Assembly (NCBI GenBank): GCA_016463775.1 | Contig: JAEMQQ010000007.1 | Coordinates: forward strand, 6,967-52,304 | DNA length: 45,338 nucleotides | Reading direction: 5' to 3' | From: Ilumatobacteraceae bacterium | Lineage (GTDB): Bacteria; Actinomycetota; Acidimicrobiia; Acidimicrobiales; Ilumatobacteraceae | In this document: piece by piece, positions 24,810 to 34,625 of the stretch | Layout: each line of letters opens with the position of its first letter | Position numbering within the stretch: the stretch's first letter is position 1 | Position numbers and translations under genes: made by a program | The notes under the pieces: model-generated | Database searches by the model: none | Told to the model about the DNA's origin: nothing | The model's input: only the letters and a program-made list of their open reading frames with translations

Positions 24810-25235
24810 GTGGCAAATCCCCAGAACAGCAAACGAACCCTCGTTCTACTCAAGCCTGATGCAGTCGAGCGAGGCCTCGTGGGCGAAATCGTCGGCCGTT
24901 TTGAACGCAAGGGTCTGACCATTGCCGCCATGCAGGTGCGCACGCTCGACCAGGCGATACTTGCCAACCACTACGCCGAGCACGAAGGCAAGCCGTTCTA
25001 TGCCGATCTCGTCAAGTTCATGTCGCGCGGGCCAGTCGTGGCGATGGTGGTGGCCGGTCCTGATGACACGTGGGAGATTCTCCGGGCGATGATGGGCGCC
25101 ACCAACCCGAAAGCAGCTGCACCCGGCACCATTCGTGGCGATTTGGGCACCATCTTCACCGAAAATCTCATTCATGGCAGTGACTCGGCAGCAGCAGCCG
25201 AGAGGGAAATCCACATTTTCTTTCCGGGTCTCTGA
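24810..25235 (+). CDS. ndk: Nucleoside diphosphate kinase
   Basis: A 141-residue enzyme that transfers phosphate from NTPs to NDPs. N-terminal TLVLLKPDAVERGLVGEI, phospho-histidine in NLIHGSDS and the C-terminal EREIHIFFP are diagnostic. GTG 24810 is chosen because the family sequence starts immediately after. Part of the folC-ndk-mre operon; mreB starts 10 bases downstream. Confidence 0.97.
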   Translation: MANPQNSKRTLVLLKPDAVERGLVGEIVGRFERKGLTIAAMQVRTLDQAILANHYAEHEGKPFYADLVKFMSRGPVVAMVVAGPDDTWEILRAMMGATNPKAAAPGTIRGDLGTIFTENLIHGSDSAAAAEREIHIFFPGL

Positions 25236-25244
25236 GGCAGCACC

Positions 25245-26279
25245 TTGGCCGGCACTAATCCGATCTCGCTGACGCGGGACATTGCTATCGACCTCGGCAC
25301 TGCAAACACGCTCATCTACATCAAGGGCGAAGGCATCGTGCTCGACGAGCCGAGCACCGTGGCGCTTGACATCGCAACTGGGCAACTCGTCGCGGTCGGC
25401 CACGACGCCAAACGCATGTGGGGACGCGCCCCCCGAAATATTCGTGTGGTACGACCTCTGAAAGATGGTGTGATTGCTGACTTTGACTTGTGTGAGCAAA
25501 TGTTGCGTGAGTTCATTCGCCGTGTACACACCAGCCGTTTCAGCAAACCGCGCATGATTGTCTGTGTGCCGTCTGAAATCACGGGTGTCGAACGCCGTGC
25601 CGTGCAGGATGCGGCCGAGTTCGCCGGTGCTCGCCGACCCGTGTATGTGATCGAAGAGCCGATGGCTGCTGCAATCGGTGCGGGTCTGCCAGTCAGCGAG
25701 CCCAGTGCCAACCTCATCGTTGACATCGGGGGTGGCACCACGGAAGTCGCGGTCATCTCCCTCGGTGGCATCGTGACGGCGAGCTCCTGTCGGGTGGCCG
25801 GCGATGAAATCAACGACGCCATCGTGGCGATGTTCAAAAAACAGTTCAACCTCGAGATTGGGGACAACACCGCCGAGGACGTGAAGATTCAGCTGGGTTC
25901 GGCTTGGCCACTTGAGCAAGAGCTCACCGCCGATGTTGGCGGTCGCGATATGACGAGTGGTTTGCCCCGCACCCAAGAAGTGACGACGGTGGAAATTCGG
26001 GCGGCAATCGACGCGCCAGTCACCGCAATCATCGATGTGGTGAAGAGCACCCTCGAACGTACGCCGCCGGAATTGGCTGCTGACGTCATTAGTAACGGCA
26101 TCACGTTGTCGGGTGGTGGCGCGCTACTCACCGGTCTTGCCGAACGCCTCATTCACGAAACAGGCATCAACACCGTCGTGGCCCCCGACCCGTTGCTGTC
26201 GGTAGTACTGGGTGGCGGGCTCACGCTGGAGAACTTGGATGCGATGAAGGGTCTCACGGCGCAATCGGACGACGAGTAA
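25245..26279 (+). CDS. mreB: Rod shape-determining actin homologue MreB
   Basis: A 344-residue actin-like filament protein: phosphate 1 loop IDLGTANTLIY, IADFDLCEQML, the phosphate 2 motif VDIGGGTTEVAV and the adenosine loop LSGGGALLTGL. It directs lateral cell-wall synthesis at the inner membrane. Start TTG 25245; the conserved SLTRDIAIDLG follows. First of mreB-mreC-mreD-mrdA-rodA. Confidence 0.96.
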   Translation: MAGTNPISLTRDIAIDLGTANTLIYIKGEGIVLDEPSTVALDIATGQLVAVGHDAKRMWGRAPRNIRVVRPLKDGVIADFDLCEQMLREFIRRVHTSRFSKPRMIVCVPSEITGVERRAVQDAAEFAGARRPVYVIEEPMAAAIGAGLPVSEPSANLIVDIGGGTTEVAVISLGGIVTASSCRVAGDEINDAIVAMFKKQFNLEIGDNTAEDVKIQLGSAWPLEQELTADVGGRDMTSGLPRTQEVTTVEIRAAIDAPVTAIIDVVKSTLERTPPELAADVISNGITLSGGGALLTGLAERLIHETGINTVVAPDPLLSVVLGGGLTLENLDAMKGLTAQSDDE

Positions 26280-26297
26280 CCCGGCGGAAGTGAGAGC

Positions 26298-27362
26298 GTG
26301 GCTAAAAATAGAACCAATCTCACCCGGGCCATCGCGCTGTTGGCGCTTGCCTCGGTGTTTTTCATCACGCTCGATCTGAGTGATTCGGCGGTGACGTCGC
26401 GCATGCGACGTGTTTTTGGCACCGTCTTCAGCCCGATTGAAAACGTTTCGCGCGTCGTCACCCGCCCGTTGAGCGGTGCATGGAAGGCGTTCCGCGAGTA
26501 CGACGACGTGGTCGATGAAAATGACCGCTTGAAGGAAGAAGTTGCGTTGCAGGAGGGTGCAGCAGTTGCCGCTGCTGCCTCTGTTCGTTTGGCACAGGAG
26601 CTGCTGGCGCTCAATGGTTTGCCGACGTTGGCAGGTATCAATTCGGTTACCGCCCAGGTAATCGGTGAAACTCCGACGAATTATTCTCAAATCGTCGAAA
26701 TCAATCAAGGGTCGAGTTCAGGCATCAAGGTCGGTATGCCGGTGCTGAATGCGGCGGGACTTATCGGTAAGGTCACCGAGGTCTTCGGCGATCGCGCCCT
26801 CGTCATGTTGATTTCTGACCCTGATTATGCGCTGTCGGTCAAGGTCGTTACGAAGTCGAGCCGCACGCCGATTACCTTGCCACCGTTGCCGACGGAGGAT
26901 GCTCCGACGGTTGATTCGGTGCTGGAAACGAACGATACGAGCTCAACCTCGTCGTCCACCTCCACGACGACCACTATTTTTGGTTTCACACCATCAGCCA
27001 CCACGGTGCCTGCGGATGTCGTGGCGGGTGCCGGGTCGAAGATCAACGTGCCGCTTGCCGGCCAACTCGCGGTGCGCGAAACCGGCATTCTTGAAGGGCG
27101 CGGTCCGGGAACGCGACCAATCGTTCGTTTTCTTGATGCCACCACTCGTGCAGCGGCCATCGAGGTTGGGGCACCGGTGGTGTCGTCGGGTGGATCGCGA
27201 AGTCTCGCACCGCCTGATGTCGTGATCGGTGTCGTGTCTCGGGTGATCGAGCGACTCGGCACTGCCGGACCAATTTTGGAGATAGATCTTGTCGCAGATC
27301 TTTCCAACCTGTCGTTCCTACGCATATTGCTGTATCAACCAATCACCGAAGCAGGACGCTGA
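26298..27362 (+). CDS. mreC: Rod shape-determining protein MreC with a Ser/Thr-rich insert
   Basis: A 354-residue bitopic protein. One N-terminal membrane helix (about 11-29), coiled coil (DENDRLKEEVALQEG), then the periplasmic/extracellular beta domain with GMPVLNAAGLIGKV and VSSGGSRSLAPPDVVIGVV. Between the two halves of the beta domain lies a ~65-residue insert starting near residue 195, full of Ser and Thr (DTSSTSSSTSTTTT). GTG 26298 start. It links MreB and MreD to PBP2. The insert is longer than usual, but the flanking core seems intact. Confidence 0.93.
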   Translation: MAKNRTNLTRAIALLALASVFFITLDLSDSAVTSRMRRVFGTVFSPIENVSRVVTRPLSGAWKAFREYDDVVDENDRLKEEVALQEGAAVAAAASVRLAQELLALNGLPTLAGINSVTAQVIGETPTNYSQIVEINQGSSSGIKVGMPVLNAAGLIGKVTEVFGDRALVMLISDPDYALSVKVVTKSSRTPITLPPLPTEDAPTVDSVLETNDTSSTSSSTSTTTTIFGFTPSATTVPADVVAGAGSKINVPLAGQLAVRETGILEGRGPGTRPIVRFLDATTRAAAIEVGAPVVSSGGSRSLAPPDVVIGVVSRVIERLGTAGPILEIDLVADLSNLSFLRILLYQPITEAGR

Positions 27363-27365
27363 GAT

Positions 27366-27890
27366 ATGTTCGAACGTCTATTGCGGTTGATCGCCAGTCG
27401 TTGGTTTCGGTTGGTTCTGGTCGTGTTCATCGTGCTGTCGTTGCAGACCACGTTGTTCAGCGAAGTGCGGCCGTTCGGATACGCAATTCAACTGGTTGCG
27501 ATTTTTGTGGCAAGTGCTGGCTCGGTGCATGATGTGCGCACTGGGGCCATCGTTGGTTTGGTCAGTGGTTTGATGTTCGATGCGGTTCTGGCAACACCCC
27601 TCGGCATTTCTGCGTTGGTGCTCGGTGCGGTTGGTGCGGGTGCAGCGCTGATGCTGCGGTCATTTCGCGACCCGCCGTGGTGGTTGCGTCTGCTGGCAGT
27701 GAGTGTTGCAGCCGCATGTGGCGAGCTGTTGATGCCTCTCACTCAGGCAGTGGTGGGTCAAGGTGGCTGGCTCGGGCTACGGGTCATCTCGGCGATGTCT
27801 GTCACTTTCATCGGTGCGTTACTGATCGCCTCATTGTTCATTCCTGTCACAAGATGGACACTGCGCGAGAAGGTCTTGCTTGGCAACTAA
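27366..27890 (+). CDS. mreD: Rod shape-determining protein MreD
   Basis: A 174-residue integral membrane protein with about five helices; early LQTTLFSEVRPFGYAIQL and GLVSGLMFDAVLATPLGISAL correspond to the conserved D-x-x-x-x-x-P-x-G motif of MreD. It overlaps the start of the PBP2 gene by 11 bases. Identification rests on this motif and on the position after mreC. Confidence 0.92.
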   Translation: MFERLLRLIASRWFRLVLVVFIVLSLQTTLFSEVRPFGYAIQLVAIFVASAGSVHDVRTGAIVGLVSGLMFDAVLATPLGISALVLGAVGAGAALMLRSFRDPPWWLRLLAVSVAAACGELLMPLTQAVVGQGGWLGLRVISAMSVTFIGALLIASLFIPVTRWTLREKVLLGN

Positions 27891-30045
27891 CAATCAGCAG
27901 CGTCGTTGGTCCGCACTCGGTGGGCTCGCGATTGGTTTGTTGGTGCTGTTGCTTGCCCGCGTGTGGTTCCTGCAGGCAGTCACCAAGGAAGAAACCGACC
28001 GCATCGTCGATCGGGTGCAGTCGCGTGTGGTCAAGTTGATCCCTGAACGGGGGCGAATCTTTGATGTCAACGGCCGCGTGGTTGCCGACAACAAGCGGGT
28101 ACTCGTCGCAACGATCGACCGACGCATCATCAGCGATCCGCAAGACCGATTGGAGATGTTCCGGCGGCTGTCGGGGCCGCTTGAAACCCCGATCGAGCGC
28201 CTGTACACGCGGGCTGCCGACGAGCGATACGACCAACTCACTGAAATGCCCCTGGCCTTTGACATCTCCGAAGAACAAGCCGCGTTCCTTCTGGAGCGCA
28301 TCGAGGATTATCCCGGAGTGGTCATCAAAGAGGATTGGCGGCGCATCTATCAGTACGGGGCCATCGGGAGCCATGTCACCGGTTTCTTGGGTGCCATTCA
28401 ACAAGAGTCTGCTGCGTACTACAAATCGTTGGGCTACGACCCCAATGAACGTGTCGGGCTGTACGGCGTCGAACTGATCTATGAAGTCGACCTGCGTGGG
28501 ATCCCTGGCTTCGTGCGCTACGAGGTCGATGCGGTTGGTCGAATCAAGCGGGTGCTTGAACGTGTCGAGCCCCAGTCGGGCAAGGACATCCAGCTTTCGC
28601 TCGACTTCAAGCTGCAACAATTTGCCGAGCAGGCACTGGAGACGCAATTGCTCGTGCGCCAACGTAATGAAGCTGCACAGGTGATGCTGCCAGAGGGCAT
28701 TCCCGACCCGCAGTACGACGAAGTGAACTATTACAAGGCCCCTGCAGGCTCAGTGGTACTGATGAACCACGCCACCGGCGAGGTCGTGGCGATGGCTTCG
28801 TACCCGCGCTTCGACTCACGTTGGTTCACGGCGAACATCAACGCCGAAAAGTTCGCCCAGGTATTCCCGCGCACTGATGACCCCGACCGTTCGATCCTGA
28901 TCAATCGGGCGGTGTCGGGTCGATACAACCTTGGCTCAAGTTTCAAGCCGTTCGTCGCCTATGCCGCCCTCAATACGGGACAGTTGCCGGGGGGCGCCGA
29001 CTACCTGTTCGACGACCGAGGCTCGTACAAATTGGAGAGCATTCCAAAGGATCGTTGCGACCAAGGCGTGAAGTGCGTCTTTCGCAATGCGATCTGCCGC
29101 GCGACCGGTGCACCGTGTCGATACGGGGAAGTCAATGTAGAGACTGCGCTTGCCGTGTCGAGCGATTCATTTTTTTACAAGATCGGTGAACAAATCTTGA
29201 CCGAGCGCGGCTACCGCGCAATTCTTGAACAAGAAGTCCGACGGTTCGGTTTTGGCTCGCCAACGAATATTGACCTGCCATTCGAGTATGCCGGGACGAT
29301 TCCGAACGCCGCGTACAAAAAGTATCTGGCCAGCCTCGGGGTCATTGCCGAAGATGCTGGGCGTGCGTACTACGTGGGAGACAACGTGTTGTTCTCGATC
29401 GGCCAGGGCCTCTTGTCGGCGTCACCGGTGCAGGTGGCAAACGCCTACGGAACATTGGCGAATGGTGGAACGAAGTTCGAACCGCGAGTCGTTCGGGCTG
29501 TGCTGGCCCCCGGTACCCGCAACAAGGCGTCGGGGTTGGCGGATCTCGCCAACGCTTCAGTGTTGCGCCGAGTGGCAGACGAGTCTCCGGCAGTAGAAGT
29601 TCCGCTGCCAGCAGCGGTGCGCGACCCCATCGTGACTGGGCTGACGCGCGTTGTTACCGGGCCTGGCGTCACGTTCGACTATTACCACAAGACGACGGGG
29701 GAGAACCTGTTCCGTAATTACCGCGGAATGCCGATCGCGGGCAAGACCGGCACGGCGCAGGGTTTCAACAACCTGCCTTGGAACGACTCGTCAGCCTTTG
29801 GGGCGTTCAGTCTCGACGAGACTCAGCCGTACAGCGCATTCGCCTATCTCGAAAAATCGGGGTACGGCGCGCTTGCTGCGGCACCAGTCGTGAAGTGCAT
29901 CTTTTCGGCGCTCAGCAAGCAATGGCGCGTTGACGAACTCAGCCCGGCTGACCCGCTCGACATTGCGTCGACGATGGCTGCGCCGACCACGCGGCTGCGC
30001 AACCCGATGTGTTTGGTGAGTACCTTCGCGGACAGTAGAGACTGA
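27880..30045 (+). CDS. mrdA: Penicillin-binding protein 2, elongasome transpeptidase
   Basis: A 721-residue class B PBP with one N-terminal membrane helix (about 10-30). The pedestal domain begins LIPERGRIFDVNGRVVADN. Transpeptidase motifs: active serine in GSSFKP (SxxK), SSD (SxN position) and AGKTGTAQ (KTG). Cross-links lateral-wall peptidoglycan with RodA as its glycosyltransferase partner. TTG 27880 is chosen because GAGAAGG lies six bases upstream; it overlaps the mreD end. rodA begins one base after its stop. Confidence 0.95.
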   Translation: MATNNQQRRWSALGGLAIGLLVLLLARVWFLQAVTKEETDRIVDRVQSRVVKLIPERGRIFDVNGRVVADNKRVLVATIDRRIISDPQDRLEMFRRLSGPLETPIERLYTRAADERYDQLTEMPLAFDISEEQAAFLLERIEDYPGVVIKEDWRRIYQYGAIGSHVTGFLGAIQQESAAYYKSLGYDPNERVGLYGVELIYEVDLRGIPGFVRYEVDAVGRIKRVLERVEPQSGKDIQLSLDFKLQQFAEQALETQLLVRQRNEAAQVMLPEGIPDPQYDEVNYYKAPAGSVVLMNHATGEVVAMASYPRFDSRWFTANINAEKFAQVFPRTDDPDRSILINRAVSGRYNLGSSFKPFVAYAALNTGQLPGGADYLFDDRGSYKLESIPKDRCDQGVKCVFRNAICRATGAPCRYGEVNVETALAVSSDSFFYKIGEQILTERGYRAILEQEVRRFGFGSPTNIDLPFEYAGTIPNAAYKKYLASLGVIAEDAGRAYYVGDNVLFSIGQGLLSASPVQVANAYGTLANGGTKFEPRVVRAVLAPGTRNKASGLADLANASVLRRVADESPAVEVPLPAAVRDPIVTGLTRVVTGPGVTFDYYHKTTGENLFRNYRGMPIAGKTGTAQGFNNLPWNDSSAFGAFSLDETQPYSAFAYLEKSGYGALAAAPVVKCIFSALSKQWRVDELSPADPLDIASTMAAPTTRLRNPMCLVSTFADSRD

Positions 30046-30046
30046 T

Positions 30047-31219
30047 ATGTCGACAATCTTTCTGGGTCGTCCACGTCCGGGTGATCCACGTGGTTCTGCG
30101 AGTGTGCTTGATCCGTGGCGCAACGTCGATTGGATGATGATTTGGGCAACCTTCGCACTCGTTGTGATCGGAGTCTTCAATATTTACGCAACCACCAGCC
30201 CCCGCCTCGTTCTGCGTGGGGCGGACCCCTTCTATTTCACCCAGCGCCAGGTTCTGTTCGTCATTGCGGCAACGCTCTCGATGTTTGCGGTGATGTTCTT
30301 TGGTCATGACTGGTTACGGAGTAAAGCCGTGTGGTTCTACGGGGCAACCACGTTTTCGTTGCTTATTTTGTTGCTGTGGGGATTCACGAGTGACGGAACC
30401 AAACTGTCGTTCGACCTGGGCATCATCGCCGTACAGCCAGCCGAGGTCATGAAGCCAGTGCTCGTCCTCGTGCTGGCCGCGTGGTTTGCCGACGCTGGGA
30501 TGCGAACGGTGCCGTACGACGAGTTCATTCGCGCATTGTTGATTGCCGTGGTTCCGTTTCTGTTGATCGCCATGCAGCCCGACCTCGGCTCGGCAATGAC
30601 GATTGCAGCGGGCGTTTTTGGGGTGCTGCTCATTGCCGGGACACAACAACGCCATTTTATTTTTGTCTCGTTGCTAGCGGTGTTCAGTTTTGTGGCATCC
30701 ATCTGGTCGGGCGTGGTTCGTGACTATCAGCTGGAACGTTTCACTGCGTTGTGGAATCAGAACAACACCACCAATGAAAGTTTGCAGAGCCTCGTCTTGC
30801 AGGTGCGTTATGCAAAACGGGCGGTCGCTGCCGGTGGGTATTTCGGTAAGGGCTATCTGCAGGGCGAGTTGACGAACGGCCGTTTCATCCCGGTGCAGTC
30901 GACCGACTTTCCGTTCTCGGCAATCGGGGAGCAGTTCGGTTTGGTTGGCGCGTTGATCGTGGTCGGGTTATTCGGCTTCATCTTGTTGCGCGTTTGGATC
31001 GTCGGCCGCAACGCCAACACGCCGTTTGGGCGGTTCTTGGCGGCGGGAGTGTTTGCGACCCTGGCCTGGCAGGTGTTCCAGAACATCGGTATGACCATCG
31101 GCATCACGCCCGTCTCAGGTCTGCCCCTGCCCTTTGTGTCGTATGGGGGGTCGCACCTCGTGTCCTGGGCCGTCATGATCGGTCTCGTGCAAAGCGTGGA
31201 GATGCGTCGCTCGGCCTGA
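30047..31219 (+). CDS. rodA: Peptidoglycan glycosyltransferase RodA (SEDS family)
   Basis: A 390-residue SEDS protein with about ten membrane helices. The polymerase loop motif STDFPFSAIGEQFG includes the conserved Asp, and the ending GLPLPFVSYGGSHLVSW is the family signature. It polymerises lipid II into glycan in the elongasome; its position next to mrdA identifies it as RodA rather than FtsW. Early cytoplasmic PWRNVDWMM precedes the first helix. Confidence 0.95.
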   Translation: MSTIFLGRPRPGDPRGSASVLDPWRNVDWMMIWATFALVVIGVFNIYATTSPRLVLRGADPFYFTQRQVLFVIAATLSMFAVMFFGHDWLRSKAVWFYGATTFSLLILLLWGFTSDGTKLSFDLGIIAVQPAEVMKPVLVLVLAAWFADAGMRTVPYDEFIRALLIAVVPFLLIAMQPDLGSAMTIAAGVFGVLLIAGTQQRHFIFVSLLAVFSFVASIWSGVVRDYQLERFTALWNQNNTTNESLQSLVLQVRYAKRAVAAGGYFGKGYLQGELTNGRFIPVQSTDFPFSAIGEQFGLVGALIVVGLFGFILLRVWIVGRNANTPFGRFLAAGVFATLAWQVFQNIGMTIGITPVSGLPLPFVSYGGSHLVSWAVMIGLVQSVEMRRSA

Positions 31220-31243
31220 GGAAGTCGGTAGGCTAGACCAACC

Positions 31244-31290
31244 GTTGGGAAGTTCCCAACAGCAGATTTGGACATACGCACGAGCGTGCG
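31244..31290 (+). promoter_or_regulatory. Two hairpins in the leader between rodA and rne
   Basis: GTTGGGA-AGT-TCCCAAC (31244-31260) is a perfect 7-bp stem; a second small stem CGCAC-GAGC-GTGCG lies at 31277-31290. They stand in a 157-bp gap before the rne start. They may end the mre transcript in part, or form a leader by which RNase E/G controls its own mRNA; neither is proven and there is no T run. Confidence 0.45.
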
Positions 31291-31376
31291 AGCGCAAGGG
31301 GTAGATGCGCACCGCGCCACGGCACGGCGAATTCGGCGCACAGGCGCGACATCGCCGCCATCGGAAAGGTTTTGAC

Positions 31377-33098
31377 ATGACGAATGAATTTGGCGAGAGC
31401 GAACGCTCGCCCGTTGAGTTGCCCGAGCACCCGCGCGAGGGTCGGCCGTCGATTCCACCGCCACCTGGACGAGCCTTTGGTGGTTCGCCGGAGGGCGACA
31501 CGAGCGACACTGCTGGCACCAACGACGCTCCAGACCGTGCCAACGGGTCAGATCGTGCCAACCGCACTGCGCGCCCGTCGCGCGACGGCGGTGAAGGCGG
31601 TGGTCGGTCGAACAACCGACGTCGACGCCGTGGTGGTCGCGGCCGTACTCGCACTCGTGGCGAGGGTCGCGGCGAGGGTCGTTCGGTCGATCGTCGTTCT
31701 GACAACGGTGACGGTGCCCGCGACGAATCCGAAGCTGGTCTGATTGCCCGACGTCGTGGCAAAGAGCGCGATGGACGCCCGCTGGGGCGCTATCTCATGT
31801 GCGTGCACGTACGCAACGATCTCACGCAGGTCGCCCTACTCGAGGGTCGCAGCCTGATTGAGCATTACGTCAGTCGTCCTGCTGATGATGCACTGCAGAT
31901 TCACGGCAATATTTATCTCGGCAAAGTACAGAACGTGCTGCCGGGCATGGAGGCGGCCTTCGTCGACATCAGCACCCCGAAGAATGCGGTGCTGTACCGC
32001 GGCGATGTGCAATTCGACAAAGAAGATGTGGTTGAGCAGGGCCCCGAGCCGCGTATCGAACAGGTTCTGCGGCGTGGTCAGTTGATCCTCTGCCAGGTGA
32101 CGAAGAATCCGATCGGTGAAAAAGGTGGGCGACTGACCCAAGAGGTGTCATTGCCGGGCCGCTTCGTCGTATTGATTCCTGATTCAAAGACCTACGGTAT
32201 TTCCAAGCGACTGCCCGAGAGCGAGCGGCGTCGTTTGCGCAACGTACTGGACCGCATCAAGCCCGAAGAGCACGGCCTCATCGTGCGCACGGCCGCCGAG
32301 AACGCCACCGAGCACGAACTCACCACCGACATGGAGCAGCTCGTCGAGCGCTGGGCACAAATCAAGGCGAAAGCTGGGAAAGCCAATTCGCCGACCCTGC
32401 TGTACCGCGAGCCATCGCTGGCGGTGCGGGTGATTCGCGAGGAGTTCAGCAGCGATTACCGCGGCATCGTCATCGACGACCGCGAGCTCTACGAGGAAGT
32501 GCGGGATTACATCACTGCGTTCAATCCCGAGTTCGTCGATCGCGTTGAGTACTGGGATGCCAAGCAACAGGACCTTCCACTGTTCGAGCAACACCGAGTC
32601 GTTGAACAGTTGCGCAAGGCACTCGACCGAAAAGTGTGGTTGCCATCGGGTGGCTCACTCGTGATCGAGCACACCGAGGCGCTCACCGTGGTCGACGTGA
32701 ATACGGGTAAAAACGTCGGTAAAAATAATCTTGAAGAGACGGTGCTCGGCAACAATCTCGAGGCCGCCGATGAGGTCGCGCGTCAGTTACGACTGCGCGA
32801 TATCGGTGGCATCATCGTGATCGACTTCATCGACATGGAAATCAAAGAAAACCGCCGCAAGGTGGTGGATGCGTTGCGTCATGCCCTGGCCCGTGACAAG
32901 ACCCGCACCCAGGTGTTCGATATTTCTGAGCTTGGTTTGGTGCAGATGACACGTAAGCGCATCGGTGAGGGGCTCATCACGTCGTTTGCCGACACCTGTC
33001 AGCCGTGCCACGGTCGCGGTGTGGTGCTGGATACCGAGTTGCTCGAAGACGACGCCGCGGTTCAGGTGGGCGCTGATCTGCCGGGGAATGCCCGATAG
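31377..33098 (+). CDS. rne: Ribonuclease E/G family endoribonuclease
   Basis: A 573-residue RNase E/G. Residues 1-~140 are disordered, with Arg/Gly-rich basic tracts (NNRRRRRGGRGRTRTRG). The catalytic half has the S1-like segment GNIYLGKVQNVLPGMEAAFVD, catalytic Asp in VVDVNTGKN and in IIVIDFIDME, and the Zn-link Cys pair CQPC near the end. The long extension N-terminal to the core is like actinobacterial RNase E. ATG 31377 has GGAAAGG a few bases upstream; ATG 31305 would add 24 unconserved residues. Leads into rplU-rpmA. Confidence 0.93.
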   Translation: MTNEFGESERSPVELPEHPREGRPSIPPPPGRAFGGSPEGDTSDTAGTNDAPDRANGSDRANRTARPSRDGGEGGGRSNNRRRRRGGRGRTRTRGEGRGEGRSVDRRSDNGDGARDESEAGLIARRRGKERDGRPLGRYLMCVHVRNDLTQVALLEGRSLIEHYVSRPADDALQIHGNIYLGKVQNVLPGMEAAFVDISTPKNAVLYRGDVQFDKEDVVEQGPEPRIEQVLRRGQLILCQVTKNPIGEKGGRLTQEVSLPGRFVVLIPDSKTYGISKRLPESERRRLRNVLDRIKPEEHGLIVRTAAENATEHELTTDMEQLVERWAQIKAKAGKANSPTLLYREPSLAVRVIREEFSSDYRGIVIDDRELYEEVRDYITAFNPEFVDRVEYWDAKQQDLPLFEQHRVVEQLRKALDRKVWLPSGGSLVIEHTEALTVVDVNTGKNVGKNNLEETVLGNNLEAADEVARQLRLRDIGGIIVIDFIDMEIKENRRKVVDALRHALARDKTRTQVFDISELGLVQMTRKRIGEGLITSFADTCQPCHGRGVVLDTELLEDDAAVQVGADLPGNAR

Positions 33099-33112
33099 GG
33101 TACGAGTTCGTT

Positions 33113-33424
33113 ATGTACGCAGTGATCGCCACAGGTGGCAAACAAGCAAAGGTCTCGAGTGGCCAGACCCTGCGCGTTGAGTTGCTTGAAGGTGCGAATG
33201 GCAGCGAAGTCTCGTTGCGACCAGTGCTCGTTGTGGATGGCGCCACGGTGCTGTCGACCCCCAAAGACCTCGCCAAAGCCACCGTCAAGGCGACGATCGT
33301 CGGCGAAGACCTCGGTGTCAAGATTGATGGCTTCACCTACAAGCGCCGCACCAACCAGCGTCGCCGGTTCGGTCATCGTCAGCGTTATACCGTCGTAAAA
33401 ATCACCAGCATTGTGAAAGGCTAA
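33113..33424 (+). CDS. rplU: 50S ribosomal protein L21
   Basis: A 103-residue protein with MYAVIATGGKQAKVSSGQTL at the start and the rRNA-binding YKRRTNQRRRFGHRQ near the end. Normal length. Directly follows rne and precedes rpmA by three bases, as in most bacteria. Confidence 0.98.
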   Translation: MYAVIATGGKQAKVSSGQTLRVELLEGANGSEVSLRPVLVVDGATVLSTPKDLAKATVKATIVGEDLGVKIDGFTYKRRTNQRRRFGHRQRYTVVKITSIVKG

Positions 33425-33427
33425 AAC

Positions 33428-33682
33428 ATGTCAAAGACAAAGGGTGGCGGTTCAACCAGGAACGGTCGCGATTCCAACTCACAACGTCTCGGTGTCAAGG
33501 TATTCGACGGCACCAAAATCACCGCCGGCACCATCATCATCCGTCAACGTGGCACCAAGGTGCACCCCGGTAAGAACGTACGCCGCGCTAAAGACGACAC
33601 GTTGTTTTCGGTGGTTAACGGCAGCGTAAAATTCGGCGAGCGCCGCGGGCGCAAAGTCGTCGACGTGCTACCCGTTGCCTAG
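33428..33682 (+). CDS. rpmA: 50S ribosomal protein L27
   Basis: An 84-residue protein. N-terminus [21 protein letters not shown] is typical; there is no cleavable extension of the Firmicutes kind. It reaches the peptidyl-transferase centre. Its last 15 bases overlap the end of the convergent nucleoside hydrolase gene. Confidence 0.98.
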   Translation: MSKTKGGGSTRNGRDSNSQRLGVKVFDGTKITAGTIIIRQRGTKVHPGKNVRRAKDDTLFSVVNGSVKFGERRGRKVVDVLPVA

Positions 33683-34600
33683 AGCAACGCGCAACATCGA
33701 CTGAAATTTCGCCTGGTCGGCACGCAACACCACGCGTGTGTTGGCCTTCTTGCGCGCCACACCACGCCAGTCGACCATCGTCTGGCCACGGGCATGGCCT
33801 TCGCCGAGGATGATTTCAACATATTTGGTGGCCTCCTGCGTGACGATCGAGTCGTCGATTGCCACACACATCGCAATGGGGTCCGGGAGATCAAAGCCGT
33901 TGATTTGTGTGACGTTGCGGCAAAACTCGCGCACGTTGCGCTGAATATCGATCGCAAATTCACCGAGCGGTGACAGCGCCCGTAATTCGGCGGCAAAATC
34001 ATCCATCACGACGGCGTCCTGCCAACTTACGTCCCACCCGACCATCTCGATGTGCAGACCCGACTCGAACACGACGTAGGCGGCTTCAGGATCAGCCCAG
34101 ACGTTGAACTCCGAAAGCGCCGTCACATTACCCGGGAGCACGCCAGTACCGGCCATGCTCACGCAGCGTTTGACCCACGAGACGAATTGTGGCTCACTGC
34201 GCACGGCGACGGCAACGTTCGTGAGTGGGCCCAGGGTGACGAGTTCAATTTGACCGGGGTTCGCGCGGAAGGCGGAGATCATCGCACCGACGCCGTCGCG
34301 TGAGGTGGGCACACGCCCGCTCAGGTCTAGGCCGATGTCGCCCATGCCGTCGATGCCGTGCACATTTTGGGCTGAGTCCAGTGGTCGTGAGAGCGGGCGA
34401 TCAGCACCGGCATGCACCGCGACGGTCGCCCCACAGCGTTCGACGGTGATCAACGCGTTCTGTACGGCCATCTCGAGTGGCACGTTGCCGGCAACGATCG
34501 ACATGCCGACCACCTCCACCTCGGGATGCCGCAGCGCGATGATCAGTGCAACGACATCGTCGCTCGCTGTATCGGTGTCAATCCAGATTCGACGCTTCAC
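33668..34600 (-). CDS. Nucleoside hydrolase (inosine-uridine preferring family)
   Basis: A 310-residue enzyme that cleaves ribonucleosides to base and ribose. The calcium-binding DTDTASDD motif (about residues 8-15) begins the protein, followed by [13 protein letters not shown], the VHGIDGMGD loop and [11 protein letters not shown] late Asp in [11 protein letters not shown] completes the metal site. GTG 34600 is chosen because the conserved strand KRRIWIDTD follows it. It lies 25 bp downstream of the dGTPase gene on the same strand; together they look like a purine/deoxynucleoside turnover pair. Confidence 0.92.
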   Translation of the reverse strand: MKRRIWIDTDTASDDVVALIIALRHPEVEVVGMSIVAGNVPLEMAVQNALITVERCGATVAVHAGADRPLSRPLDSAQNVHGIDGMGDIGLDLSGRVPTSRDGVGAMISAFRANPGQIELVTLGPLTNVAVAVRSEPQFVSWVKRCVSMAGTGVLPGNVTALSEFNVWADPEAAYVVFESGLHIEMVGWDVSWQDAVVMDDFAAELRALSPLGEFAIDIQRNVREFCRNVTQINGFDLPDPIAMCVAIDDSIVTQEATKYVEIILGEGHARGQTMVDWRGVARKKANTRVVLRADQAKFQSMLRVALGNG

Positions 34601-34625
34601 GCGACCGCACGCTAGACGATGATCG

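Noticed and set aside
24846-25976. Long minus-strand open frame (376 codons) opposite ndk and mreB
   Set aside because: It spans two clearly recognised plus-strand genes and their gap; no family features.
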